Origin: Microvirga sp. | Lineage (GTDB): Bacteria > Pseudomonadota > Alphaproteobacteria > Rhizobiales > Beijerinckiaceae | Reading direction: 5' to 3' | DNA: 32,782 bases | NCBI RefSeq assembly: GCF_014699075.1 | Contig: NZ_JACXAB010000044.1 | Coordinates: forward strand, 1-32,782 | In this document: one piece after another, positions 7,862 through 14,977 of the stretch | How the letters are laid out: every line of letters begins with the position of its first letter | How positions within the stretch are numbered: the first letter of the stretch is position 1 | Translations under genes and position numbers: made by a program | Notes under the pieces: model-generated | The model's database searches: none | Seen by the model: the letters and a program-made list of their open reading frames with translations, nothing else | Told to the model about the DNA's origin: nothing

Positions 7862-8296
7862 TCGCGATGTACCCTTCGGGTCGAGCTCGGTAGTCCCGCA
7901 GGCCTGAACGAAGGTTTGCTCATCCCAGCATTGCGGAAGTACGAATAAGGTCAGCCAGGTGCCAGAAAGTGACGTTTACGGTTGACCGCGGGATGTTCTT
8001 GTCAGCGGTTATGGGCGACTTTGGGCGTCAATCGTAACAGCAGTCGCTCACGATCCGGGACGCACGACACCAATGACCTACGATCATCCACGATGCCCAT
8101 GCTCTTGTGAGCACCGGTTGGCCTCATGTGACCCAGAGGGATCACGCACGACGCGGCTGAGGTTCATGCTACCCCCGTGATGCGGCATGCCTTAGGACAA
8201 GACACCTGCTGCCGGAGCGATCCAGGGACAGTCGATTGCATTGACAGCTTGATCGGGTGTAATCTTTAGGTTGTTACTGTGCCGCCAGGGGTTGCT
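7862..8296. other. Gene-free interval with a possible truncated coupled ORF
   Basis: GTG at 7858 overlaps the M20 stop as GTGA, behind a strong AGAGGAGG, but its frame ends at a TAG after eleven codons. The rest shows no coding frame I can support on either strand. TTGACA at 8241-8246 could be the -35 of the cyclase promoter, although no good -10 lies at the expected distance. Confidence 0.5.
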
Positions 8297-9913
8297 ATGC
8301 CCGGAGAGAGCACTTCCCATGTTATTGGTAGCCCCCGCCGGTTGGCGGCGATCCTTGCGGCAGACATCGCCGGCTACAGCCGGCTCATGGGTTTTGACGA
8401 GGAAGGCACCCTTGCGCGCCTGAAGCGGCATCGCCGCGAGATGATCGAGCCGACAATCAATGAGCATTTCGGCCGTGTGATCAAGACGACCGGCGATGGC
8501 TTTCTAGCCATGTTCGATAGTCCTCTCGAAGCCGTGCGCTGCGCTATCGTAATCCAGCAGTCGATGGCGGCCCGCAACACCTCGCTGCCACAGGAGCAGT
8601 GGATCCGATACCGGATCGGAGTGAATTTGGGCGATGTCATCGTCGATCCGGATGATATCTATGGCGATGGGGTCAATATCGCGGCGCGCCTGGAGAACAT
8701 GGCTGATCCTGGCGGTGTTTACATCTCAGGCGGCGTCTATGAGCAGATCAAGAACAAGCTGGTCTGCGGCTATCAATCGCTTGGCGACGAGAAGCTCAAG
8801 AACATCACAGATCCTGTGCGCATCTATCGGGTCCTGCCGGATCCGTCCGCGGTCGCCCATGCTAGCCATACCAAAGCCAAATGGAACTGGACCGCTGCCG
8901 GGTTCGTGGGGCTAATGGCCGTGGCAGGAGCCGGCTGGTATGCATTCCTAACGCAGCGTCCGGCAGGGGCGCCAGAGGCCACGTTGAACTCACCCGCTTC
9001 TGTCCCGGCTCAGGCTGCAACGGCCCAACCGCAACAGAATGCTTCACTCCAAGGAGCTGCCAACCCTCCGGGCCTGCCTCCGCCGCCTCCAACCCTATCG
9101 GGTGAACTGCCCATTCCAATCCCGGAGGCGTCTCCTGCTCCTACTGCGCCCTCCAGCAATACCCAAGTCGCTGCCGTGCCCCCACCGCAGTCTTTGAGCA
9201 AGCCGGTTGAATTCGGAACAGGTTTGCGGGATTGCCAGAGCTGCCCGGAACTGGTGCGTTTGCCCGGGGGCAGTTTCCGGATGGGGAGTAACGAGGATCC
9301 ATCCGAGACTCCGGCTCATTTAGTCAGAGTTAAGCCATTTGCTCTGGGTCGATACCCGGTCACAGTCGGCGAATGGAACCAGTGTGTGGCCGCGAATGCC
9401 TGTGCCTCCCCCCTCGATGGCAATTCCATGGCTCCAGCCCGCAACCTGAGCTGGGCCGATGCGCAACAGTTTGTTGCATGGCTCTCAAAGAGTACCGGAC
9501 AGGATTACCGCCTGCCTAGTGAGGCCGAATGGGAATATGCAGCCCGCGCCGGAACCGGCGGCCGCTATTGGTGGGGCGACAAGATTGTCCCGAAAATGGC
9601 CAACTGCAAAGGCTGCGGCGAACCCTATGATCCACGCCAGCCCGCGCTTGTCGGCAGCTTTCCAGCAAACCCACTGGGCCTTCACGACCTAGCCGGCGGC
9701 GTCGCCCAATGGGTCGCGGATTGCTGGCACCCGAACTATCAGGGCGCACCAGCCGACGGATCGGCTTGGACTGAGGCAAGTTGCCGAGAGAGAGTGCTGC
9801 GTGGAGGTTCTTGGCGCAACGATGCAAGCTATGCCAGGTCAGCAAGTCGAGCCTATTACGACAGCGGGGTGCGATATCCGGCCCATGGGCTCCGGGTAGC
9901 TCGCTCGCTTTGA
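8297..9913 (+). CDS. Class III adenylate cyclase fused to an FGE/sulfatase-modifying-like domain
   Basis: ATG at 8297 is preferred over GTG at 8279 because AGGGG sits six bases before it, giving 538 residues. Residues about 15-180 are a class III cyclase domain. Metal Asp are D23 (AADIAGYS) and D67 (TTGDGFLAMF), the transition-state pair is N127 and R131 (GDGVNIAARLE), and adenine-selecting K63 and D120 are in place. The enzyme should therefore make cAMP in the cytoplasm. A transmembrane helix at about 199-217 and a Pro/Ala-rich linker follow. A periplasmic FGE-sulfatase domain starts at about 315 (LPGGSFRMGS, RLPSEAEWEYAARAG, GLHDLAGGVAQWV, RVLRGGSW). At the place of the catalytic cysteines of true formylglycine-generating enzymes it reads SYARSASRAYY, so it probably binds something rather than oxidises Cys. 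DUF4399 follows 14 bases downstream. Confidence 0.93.
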   Translation: MPGESTSHVIGSPRRLAAILAADIAGYSRLMGFDEEGTLARLKRHRREMIEPTINEHFGRVIKTTGDGFLAMFDSPLEAVRCAIVIQQSMAARNTSLPQEQWIRYRIGVNLGDVIVDPDDIYGDGVNIAARLENMADPGGVYISGGVYEQIKNKLVCGYQSLGDEKLKNITDPVRIYRVLPDPSAVAHASHTKAKWNWTAAGFVGLMAVAGAGWYAFLTQRPAGAPEATLNSPASVPAQAATAQPQQNASLQGAANPPGLPPPPPTLSGELPIPIPEASPAPTAPSSNTQVAAVPPPQSLSKPVEFGTGLRDCQSCPELVRLPGGSFRMGSNEDPSETPAHLVRVKPFALGRYPVTVGEWNQCVAANACASPLDGNSMAPARNLSWADAQQFVAWLSKSTGQDYRLPSEAEWEYAARAGTGGRYWWGDKIVPKMANCKGCGEPYDPRQPALVGSFPANPLGLHDLAGGVAQWVADCWHPNYQGAPADGSAWTEASCRERVLRGGSWRNDASYARSASRAYYDSGVRYPAHGLRVARSL

Positions 9914-9927
9914 GAGGGAGACACCTG

Positions 9928-10446
9928 ATGCACGTGATCGTTCGACAGGGTGCACTTGCCGCCGCATTCGTCGTAAGCTTCGGTTGGGCATGCTGGTCGG
10001 CTCAGGCGCAGACACCGGCCCCAGCGGACGCGGCTCTTTACATTATCTATCCGGTCGACGGACAGCGGATCCGAGGCAGCTTCCCAGTTCGGTTCGGGCT
10101 GCGCAACATGGGCATCACCCATGCGGGCGACAGAACACCGAACACCGGCCACCACCATCTCCTGGTCGATGTAGACGAGGCGATTGAGCCGAATGAACCG
10201 ATCCCAACCGATAAACAACACATTCACTTTGGCGCAGGACAAACCGAGACCCGCCTTGACCTCCCACCCGGTAAGCATGTTCTGCAACTCGTTCTCGGTG
10301 ATGCTGACCACAAACCCTTCGCGCCTCTGCTCATCTCCAAGAAAATCACCGTGACAGTATTGCCGCCTCGGGTGCGCAGGTCCTCTCAGATCAGTCGAGC
10401 CGATCGAGAGAGCGGGATCCGGCGAAGTGGATCGATGCGACCCTGA
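9928..10446 (+). CDS. Secreted DUF4399 protein
   Basis: The start at 9928 lies behind GAGAGGGAG, 14 bases after the cyclase stop, so the two genes are very likely cotranscribed and may share a job. A signal peptide (ALAAAFVVSFGWACWSAQAQ) directs the 172-residue product to the periplasm. The mature part is a DUF4399 domain. It has YPVDGQRIRGSFPVRFGLRN, the His-rich NTGHHHLLVD, then HIHFGAGQTETRLDLPPG and KHVLQLVLGDADHKPF, which are family hallmarks. The clustered histidines suggest metal or ligand binding, but the family's function is not established. The last 25 residues after ITVTVLP are basic and Ser-rich, beyond the usual end. They may be a non-homologous tail caused by loss of the original stop. 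Confidence 0.9.
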   Translation: MHVIVRQGALAAAFVVSFGWACWSAQAQTPAPADAALYIIYPVDGQRIRGSFPVRFGLRNMGITHAGDRTPNTGHHHLLVDVDEAIEPNEPIPTDKQHIHFGAGQTETRLDLPPGKHVLQLVLGDADHKPFAPLLISKKITVTVLPPRVRRSSQISRADRESGIRRSGSMRP

Positions 10447-10968
10447 AATACGGTGGGACGCCCTGAATTTCGTAGCACGAATGGGCGTAGGTTGCATTTC
10501 TCGGCTTACATTGCAGAAGCCGGCTTGATCAAATCCAAAGTGAATCGTGAAAGGTCGTCTGATCAGGGCACCTGCTACAGTTGAAGGTCCGTTCCGGGTC
10601 AAACTGAGCCTTTAGGAGTGGACGTGTGATTGTCCGCTTACCCCTACGACTACGGACTCTCGGTCTACTTCGGCTTCATGCCATTTGCCGTTGTTCGCGA
10701 GGATTGCATAAAGGCCTGTCTGGCATCTGACGTTGCGACAGAAACCATGGGCTGAAATGCTTAGTGGCGCGCGTTGAACCCCACTGAACCGGAACCGTGG
10801 ACTTTTACTCCAGCGCCCTCGGGCCAGGGCTCTCGGGTGGCTGCGCTATAGCCAAGAGTGCATCCGCTTTCACCATACCGGCCGAAGGATCTCGATGGGC
10901 TGTGCGATTGCGCCTGAGTGATCCAAAAAGCAGGAAGTCGACAGCGTTGTGTCGGTAGAGCCGAAGGT
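10447..10968. other. Gene-free interval upstream of the heat-shock unit
   Basis: No frame on either strand has recognisable protein motifs. The interval contains repeat copy 4 (10583-10645). The predicted heat-shock promoter starts at its right end. Confidence 0.55.
10583..10645. repeat. Interspersed intergenic repeat, copy 4
   Basis: GAAGGTCCGTTCCGGGTCAA, then CTGAGCCTTTAGG and GGACGTGTGATTGTCCGCTT. It aligns almost without gaps to copy 5 at 20112-20178 (GAAGGTCTGTTGCGGGTCA through GTGTGAACGTCTGCT), and more loosely to 25331-25400 and 32570-32632. Confidence 0.75.
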
Positions 10969-10997
10969 CTTGACGACGCAAAATCCCGTTCCTAACT
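10969..10997 (+). promoter_or_regulatory. Predicted RpoH (sigma-32) heat-shock promoter
   Basis: CTTGAC at 10969-10974 and CCTAACT at 10991-10997 are separated by 16 bases. This fits the alphaproteobacterial RpoH pattern CTTGAN with a CYTATNT-like -10 (one mismatch). Transcription would begin near 11003, exactly at the left edge of the predicted RNA thermometer. It is a motif-based prediction only. Confidence 0.5.
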
Positions 10998-11002
10998 TGA
11001 TG

Positions 11003-11089
11003 AGCGCCAAGGCTCAGACGAGCTTGGCACACGGGCGCCGGCGGTGTCCGGCGCTCTCGGATCCATGTTGCTCACAAGAGGATGTGGCT
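11003..11089 (+). promoter_or_regulatory. ROSE-type RNA thermometer in the hsp20 5' leader
   Basis: Three consecutive hairpins can be drawn by hand. Hairpin I is at 11006-11028 (GCCAAG-G-CTC pairing with GAGCTTGGC, one bulged G). Hairpin II is at 11035-11054 (GCGCCGG with CCGGCGC, loop of six). Hairpin III is at 11063-11087. In III, CCATGTT-G-CTC pairs with GAGGATGTGG over the ACAA loop, so the Shine-Dalgarno AGAGGAT is sequestered. The anti-SD strand holds TTGCTC with a single bulged G (11070), the hallmark of ROSE elements known before rhizobial small heat-shock genes. Known ROSE elements melt with heat and let ribosomes in. The energy has not been computed. Confidence 0.85.
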
Positions 11090-11578
11090 ATGAGAACCTT
11101 CGACATTTCTCCCCTGTACCGCTCCACGGTTGGCTTCGACCGGCTGTTCGACATGCTCGATCAGACCGCCCGGCTCGAGCCCATGACTAATTGGCCGCCT
11201 TACAATATCGAGAAGGCTGGTGACGACCAGTACCGGATCACAATGGCGGTGGCCGGTTTCTCCCCGGACGAGATCGAGCTCACCCAGCACGGCTCCGCCC
11301 TGCTGGTGACCGGACACAAGGGGTCCGAGGACGACAAGCAGTACCTGCATCGCGGCATCGCCACCCGCGCCTTCAAGCAGACGTTCAACCTCGCCGACCA
11401 CGTGAAGGTAAAGGGCGCGAGCCTGGAGAATGGGATGCTCACAGTCGACCTAGTACGCGAGGTGCCCGAAGCCCTGAAGCCCCGCCGGATCGAGATCGCC
11501 ACCAACACTCAGCCTGTGATGGCGCAGGACAACGCGAAGCAAATCGAGCACGAGCCGCAGAAGACCAAGGCCGCGTAA
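11090..11578 (+). CDS. Small heat-shock protein, Hsp20/IbpA type
   Basis: The start at 11090 follows AGAGGAT at eight bases, inside the ROSE hairpin. The 162-residue protein has an N-terminal arm with FDRLFDMLD. An alpha-crystallin domain starts near residue 36 (WPPYNIEKAGDDQYRITMAV) and runs through AGFSPDEIELTQHGSALLVT and LHRGIATRAFKQTFNLADHV to GASLENGMLTVDLVREVPEA. The beta9 segment LENGMLTVDL is the usual A-x-x-x-G-x-L-x-I/V signature. The C-terminal RRIEIA is the I-x-I/V tail that mediates oligomers. Such proteins are ATP-independent holdases that bind unfolding proteins. Thermal control is strongly indicated by the upstream promoter and RNA thermometer. It matches the class A rhizobial Hsp20 type. 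Confidence 0.95.
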   Translation: MRTFDISPLYRSTVGFDRLFDMLDQTARLEPMTNWPPYNIEKAGDDQYRITMAVAGFSPDEIELTQHGSALLVTGHKGSEDDKQYLHRGIATRAFKQTFNLADHVKVKGASLENGMLTVDLVREVPEALKPRRIEIATNTQPVMAQDNAKQIEHEPQKTKAA

Positions 11579-11595
11579 GCGAGCCAGCCGCACAT

Positions 11596-11622
11596 AGCCT
11601 CGGGCACCTCCCGCCCGAGGCT
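11596..11622 (+). terminator. Strong hairpin after hsp20
   Basis: AGCCTCGGGC (11596-11605) pairs perfectly with GCCCGAGGCT (11613-11622) over a seven-base loop, 18 bases after the hsp20 stop. No clear T-run follows, so it may act as a 3' stabiliser or partial terminator before the downstream small genes. Confidence 0.6.
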
Positions 11623-11651
11623 GGACCGTTTGCAGAACTCAGGAGGGATCC

Positions 11652-11918
11652 ATGCAACAGACCTTCAGAGACGACATCGCGAGCGAGCTTACGTTTCCCC
11701 GTCACAGACCCAGTCACTCTTTCACCCATCCGCACCAGGTCCTCGGGCATGCCCTCCTGTCGCGAGGCGAGAAGCGGGCCTTGCTGGCCGAATGGGCGTC
11801 CGACGCCTGTTCGGTCGAAGGCCGACCTGGATGGCGGCAGATCCCCGGGTCGGGCGCAGTGGTTGTGATCGACGACATCCTCGATGCCCTCAGGGTGCTG
11901 GACTACAGCCATAGTTGA
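11652..11918 (+). CDS. Conserved-looking hypothetical protein downstream of hsp20, 88 residues
   Basis: ATG at 11652 follows AGGAGGGAT at an ideal distance. The product begins MQQTFRDDIASELTF and has a region QVLGHALLSRGEKRALLAEW followed by ASDACSVEGRPGWRQIPGSG. It ends VVVIDDILDALRVLDYSHS. The pattern 'sp.evl.....L...ekr.lLa.WasDa.a.e..P.lR...g......dilDAL..LD' recurs in rhizobial small proteins near heat-shock genes, to my recollection without a known function. It is soluble, with no signal peptide or membrane segment. It is separated from hsp20 only by a hairpin and followed by a second related-looking gene, so all three may respond to heat. Confidence 0.75.
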   Translation: MQQTFRDDIASELTFPRHRPSHSFTHPHQVLGHALLSRGEKRALLAEWASDACSVEGRPGWRQIPGSGAVVVIDDILDALRVLDYSHS

Positions 11919-11929
11919 CGGGGCGTGTG

Positions 11930-12322
11930 ATGAGAACCGAGCCCTCCGTCCCTCCCGCCCCAAGCCCCATCATCTGGTTGCCTTGGCTTCATGCCAACGC
12001 TCGTCGACGCGAAGTCCATACCCTGCCCGACCTGGATCGCGCCCTGGTGGCCCCCGCGTCCGTGTTCGCGTCACCCGACGATGTGGTGCGTCATCGCCGT
12101 CTCACCATTGATTGCAAGCGTGAGATCCTGTGGCGCTGGGCCTGGGACGAGTACCTCCTCGACCTGGCGCTCGCCGATGGCATGCCCGAAGGCGAGCCGC
12201 CGCGTCTGCCGGAGGTGAAAGCGGCCTTGCGCCTGCTGAGCATCGAATGGAGCCCGGATCCCGTAGCGCCGGCGATGCCAATCCCGCTGTTCGAGCACCA
12301 CGAGCTTTGCCTGGTGGCCTGA
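11930..12322 (+). CDS. Conserved-looking hypothetical protein, 130 residues
   Basis: ATG at 11930 lies 11 bases after the preceding stop. An in-frame TTG at 11915 overlaps that stop (TTGA) and is an alternative coupled start; neither has a strong Shine-Dalgarno. The core is 'FASPDDVVRHRRLTIDCKRE' followed by ILWRWAWDEYLLDLALADGM and LPEVKAALRLL. Like the previous gene, this has the layout 'P.dV..d..l....K..iL..Wa.De.....a..egm.......l.ev..AL..L', suggesting the two are distant paralogues sharing one small helical domain. No catalytic motif is visible. Function unknown. The N-terminal 30 residues are Pro-rich. Confidence 0.7.
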   Translation: MRTEPSVPPAPSPIIWLPWLHANARRREVHTLPDLDRALVAPASVFASPDDVVRHRRLTIDCKREILWRWAWDEYLLDLALADGMPEGEPPRLPEVKAALRLLSIEWSPDPVAPAMPIPLFEHHELCLVA

Positions 12323-12685
12323 GCTCAAGGCTGCGTGTCGGAGCGCCCAAGCAAGCACCGTGCTCGACCCAGAACCCTCCAACGATGGCGGGCCCTGGTC
12401 ATCTTTGAGTATGTCGGAGGCGCCGATGAGAAGCCCGCAGCAGGCCGGTCACTTTGGCACTTGGCTACGGAAACCGTGTCAGGCGGCATGGTCTGGATCC
12501 ACTACTGGGTGGCGAACGATCTTGCACCTCCCCAGAGCCATTGGATTCGCGCCGTCCCCACTACCAAACATCGAAAGTCTGCAACGGGGCACAGTGTAAG
12601 GCAGAGCAGACCACATGAAGGTCGGCTTCACCCTGCTCCTGTGGACACTTGGTTTGATCCCCGTCGTGCCCAGCGGCAGGAATCC
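12323..12685. other. Gene-free interval between converging genes
   Basis: This lies between the 3' ends of the 11930 gene and the diguanylate cyclase. A 30-codon frame at 12615-12707 (MKVGFTLLLWTLGLIPVVPS...) is hydrophobic but lacks a ribosome site and runs into the cyclase gene. Other frames here show no recognisable protein. Confidence 0.5.
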
Positions 12686-13831
12686 CTATGCCGTGAGCGG
12701 CCACTGACGGCTGGGACTGGCAAGACGGTACAGCCCCTTGCCGGCTCTTTTGGCTTCGTAGCTTGCCTCATCGGCGGCGCGCAGAAGAGCCTCTCCGTCA
12801 CCGCACTCGGGAGCGAGAGCAATGCCGACAGAGACGTTGATGCCGATCGACCGCCCTTCAATGCAGTAGGGTACGCTGACCTCCGCGATGAGACGCTCGG
12901 CCAACCGAACGGCAGCCTCCCGCTCCGTAGCAGGCATTTGCAGCACCGCGAACTCGTCGCCCCCAAGCCTGGCGACCACATCGCCCTCGCGGAGCGCGTG
13001 GCGCATCCGATGGGCGATCTGGCGAAGGAGTTCGTCACCCATGGCATGGCCATAGGCATCGTTCACGTGCTTGAACCCATCGAGATCCAAGGCGAGGACC
13101 GCGTACTTCTGCCTCTGGCGGGTCAGGTGCTCGGATGCCTTGGACAGGCATTCGCGAAAGGCGGCTCGGTTTGGAAGCCCCGTGAGATCATCATGCGCGG
13201 CACGGCGGGCGAGGCTGCGCTGGGCGCGATGCAGGGCCACGATGGTCTGGGCGCCGTGGCGACATGCCTCGATGTGGCTGTACCCGTAAAGCAGGAGCAA
13301 ACCACCAACGATCTGGTAGCTCGTGTCAGGATGTAGGAGACAGCCGGCGGCAAAGGCGACCAGGACGACGCTGCCGGTGCTGATCGGGATCCAGGCCCGA
13401 CACGCAACCCGCGTCGACGATTGCCCGGCGCAGGTCGCCATTGTGAGCCCAAGGCAGAGCAACTGGACCCCAGCATCGGCTCCCGACAGGGCCCGGAGCG
13501 ACATTCCCGCGATCACGGCTGCCATCAGGAGCGAGCCTGCGCCGTAGGCGCACTCCCATCGCCTCGCGGCTGCGGGCGAGAGATCCTTGTCGGCTCTGGA
13601 CTGATAAAAGGCCGCAAGGAGCCCCAGCCGGATCACCGCCATGACCATCGACAGCCAAGCCAGCAGCCAATCCCAACCGGACCCGGTGCGCCACGCCATC
13701 AGCCAAGCCCCGACGACGACACCGATTGTCACCGAGGTGACCTGAGGCAGGGCTGTATAGAGCAGCCGAACGAGATCGGTGTGGATGCGCTCAGAGCGGA
13801 GCGGGCTGGGGATGGAGTTTAGGCCAGGCAT
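12686..13831 (-). CDS. Membrane-bound diguanylate cyclase (GGDEF)
   Basis: This 381-residue protein has about five or six hydrophobic helices between residues 25 and 185, forming a membrane sensor of unassigned type. A coiled linker (CRHGAQTIVALHRAQRSLAR) and a GGDEF domain follow. DDLTGLPNR, ALDLDGFKHVND and RLGGDEFAVL (GGDEF at 290-294) are intact. The inhibitory I-site RxxD is present as REGD (281-284), five residues before GGDEF, so product feedback is expected. The C-terminal ADEASYEAKRAGKG corresponds to the usual AD.AlY.AK..GrN. It should synthesise c-di-GMP at the inner membrane. ATG at 13831 has only a weak ribosome site, so a shorter start is possible. A small palindrome TTTTGC/GCAAAA at 13859-13876 lies in its upstream region. 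Confidence 0.93.
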   Translation of the reverse strand: MPGLNSIPSPLRSERIHTDLVRLLYTALPQVTSVTIGVVVGAWLMAWRTGSGWDWLLAWLSMVMAVIRLGLLAAFYQSRADKDLSPAAARRWECAYGAGSLLMAAVIAGMSLRALSGADAGVQLLCLGLTMATCAGQSSTRVACRAWIPISTGSVVLVAFAAGCLLHPDTSYQIVGGLLLLYGYSHIEACRHGAQTIVALHRAQRSLARRAAHDDLTGLPNRAAFRECLSKASEHLTRQRQKYAVLALDLDGFKHVNDAYGHAMGDELLRQIAHRMRHALREGDVVARLGGDEFAVLQMPATEREAAVRLAERLIAEVSVPYCIEGRSIGINVSVGIALAPECGDGEALLRAADEASYEAKRAGKGLYRLASPSRQWPLTA

Positions 13832-14066
13832 GCATCGAGTCTACACGAACTGAGGAAATTTTGCCTTAAAGCAAAAGTGCGAGGGCAAGGGCGAGCAGAC
13901 GGGACTATGCACTCCTCATGTAGTGCAGGAGACGATTGGGAGCTTCGCCCTCAGAACAAAGCAGGAGATTGGCTGAAATGAAGGGGACGTCTTGTTGACC
14001 CTGGGTTTTCTGCCAGCGCGTAAGGCCAAGGTTCATTGCGGGGGGCTTTGCTTCAGGAGCACTGCA

Positions 14067-14699
14067 ATGCAAGACACTATCGCTGACCACCCCTGCCGAA
14101 CCATCACACCTTGGAACTGGGGCAAGCTGATCGGACCCAAGCCGCCTCTGAAGCCTAAGGAGATCTGGTCCATTCGGGTCAGGCTCCAACTTGCGCGCCG
14201 CGTCCGCGACCTTGCCTTGTTCAACCTGGCCCTCGACAGCAAGCTGCGAGCTTGTGACCTAGTCGCGCTCCGGGTCGATGATGTGGCACTCAATGGGCGG
14301 GTGCGGTCCCGGGCGACCGTGATTCAGCGGAAAACAGGGCAGCCTGTTCAGTTCGAGATTACGGAGCAGACCCGAGAGGCTGTGGGGCGCTGGCTCGAGA
14401 AGAAGAACCTGCATAAAGGCGAGCCACTGTTTCCAAGCCGGATCAATCGGCAAAAGCCCATGACAACGCGCCAGTACGCCCGCCTGCTCGGATCCTGGCT
14501 TCGCGCGATTGGCCTCGATCCTCTGGCCTATGGTACGCACTCACTGCGGCGCACCAAAGCGTCGATGATCTATCGAAGGACAGGCAATCTCCGGGCCGTT
14601 CAGCTTCTGCTCGGCCACACCAAGATCGAGAGTACGGTGCGGTATCTCGGCATCGATGTCGACGATGCTCTTCTGATTGCGGAGCAGGTTGAGATCTAA
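14067..14699 (+). CDS. Minimal tyrosine recombinase (phage-integrase family)
   Basis: ATG at 14067 follows AGGAG at eight bases; the longer frame to 13992 lacks a site. The 210-residue product contains a complete catalytic set: R61 (LDSKLRACDL), K89 (QRKTGQ), H158-x-x-R161 (GTHSLRRTK), H184 (LLGHTKI) and the nucleophile Y193 (VRYLGI). The N-terminal core-binding SAM-like domain of ordinary integrases is absent. There is only a short leader with LIGPKPPLKPKEIWSIRVRL, which belongs to a compact family I have seen repeatedly in alphaproteobacteria. It should cut and rejoin DNA at a specific site, but no matching attachment pair is evident next to it. It stands alone, without excisionase or phage genes, and is followed by a perfect hairpin. 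Confidence 0.92.
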   Translation: MQDTIADHPCRTITPWNWGKLIGPKPPLKPKEIWSIRVRLQLARRVRDLALFNLALDSKLRACDLVALRVDDVALNGRVRSRATVIQRKTGQPVQFEITEQTREAVGRWLEKKNLHKGEPLFPSRINRQKPMTTRQYARLLGSWLRAIGLDPLAYGTHSLRRTKASMIYRRTGNLRAVQLLLGHTKIESTVRYLGIDVDDALLIAEQVEI

Positions 14700-14703
14700 T
14701 TGT

Positions 14704-14733
14704 CTGAGGCGGCTCCCCGATGAGCCGCCTCAG
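14704..14733 (+). terminator. Hairpin terminator after the recombinase
   Basis: CTGAGGCGGCT (14704-14714) pairs perfectly with AGCCGCCTCAG (14723-14733) over an eight-base loop, starting five bases after the recombinase stop. There is no strong T-run. The stretch to 14977 holds no gene; AAGGTCCGGACCTGAGG at about 14757 resembles the head of the interspersed repeat. Confidence 0.7.
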
Positions 14734-14977
14734 TGCCTACTGCATGTTAACGAGCAAGGTCCGGACCTGAGGCTTAAGCAGCCACAAAGCAAATGGCCAG
14801 CACGTGCCAGGAGCCGACCTTCGTGCTCCTGCAGTTAGGGCGGAAAGCTTAGGCCAGGTTGATAAGCTTCCCCATCCGCCATTCCCCTACTGCGACCTGT
14901 TCAAGGGCTAGGACAGCATGTGTTCCGCCGGCGAACGATCAGTGTTGGTTCAATCATTGCAAGAAGCCGCAGCTACG

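Noticed and set aside
8241..8246. TTGACA as a vegetative promoter for the cyclase-FGE gene
   Set aside because: No acceptable -10 hexamer 16-18 bases downstream, so not listed as a promoter.
12615..12707. 30-codon hydrophobic frame
   Set aside because: No ribosome site, overlaps the end of the diguanylate cyclase gene, and no known family.
12335..13336. Open plus-strand frame of 333 codons
   Set aside because: Most of it is antisense to the diguanylate cyclase gene, whose GGDEF motifs prove the minus strand; the plus product has no recognisable domain.
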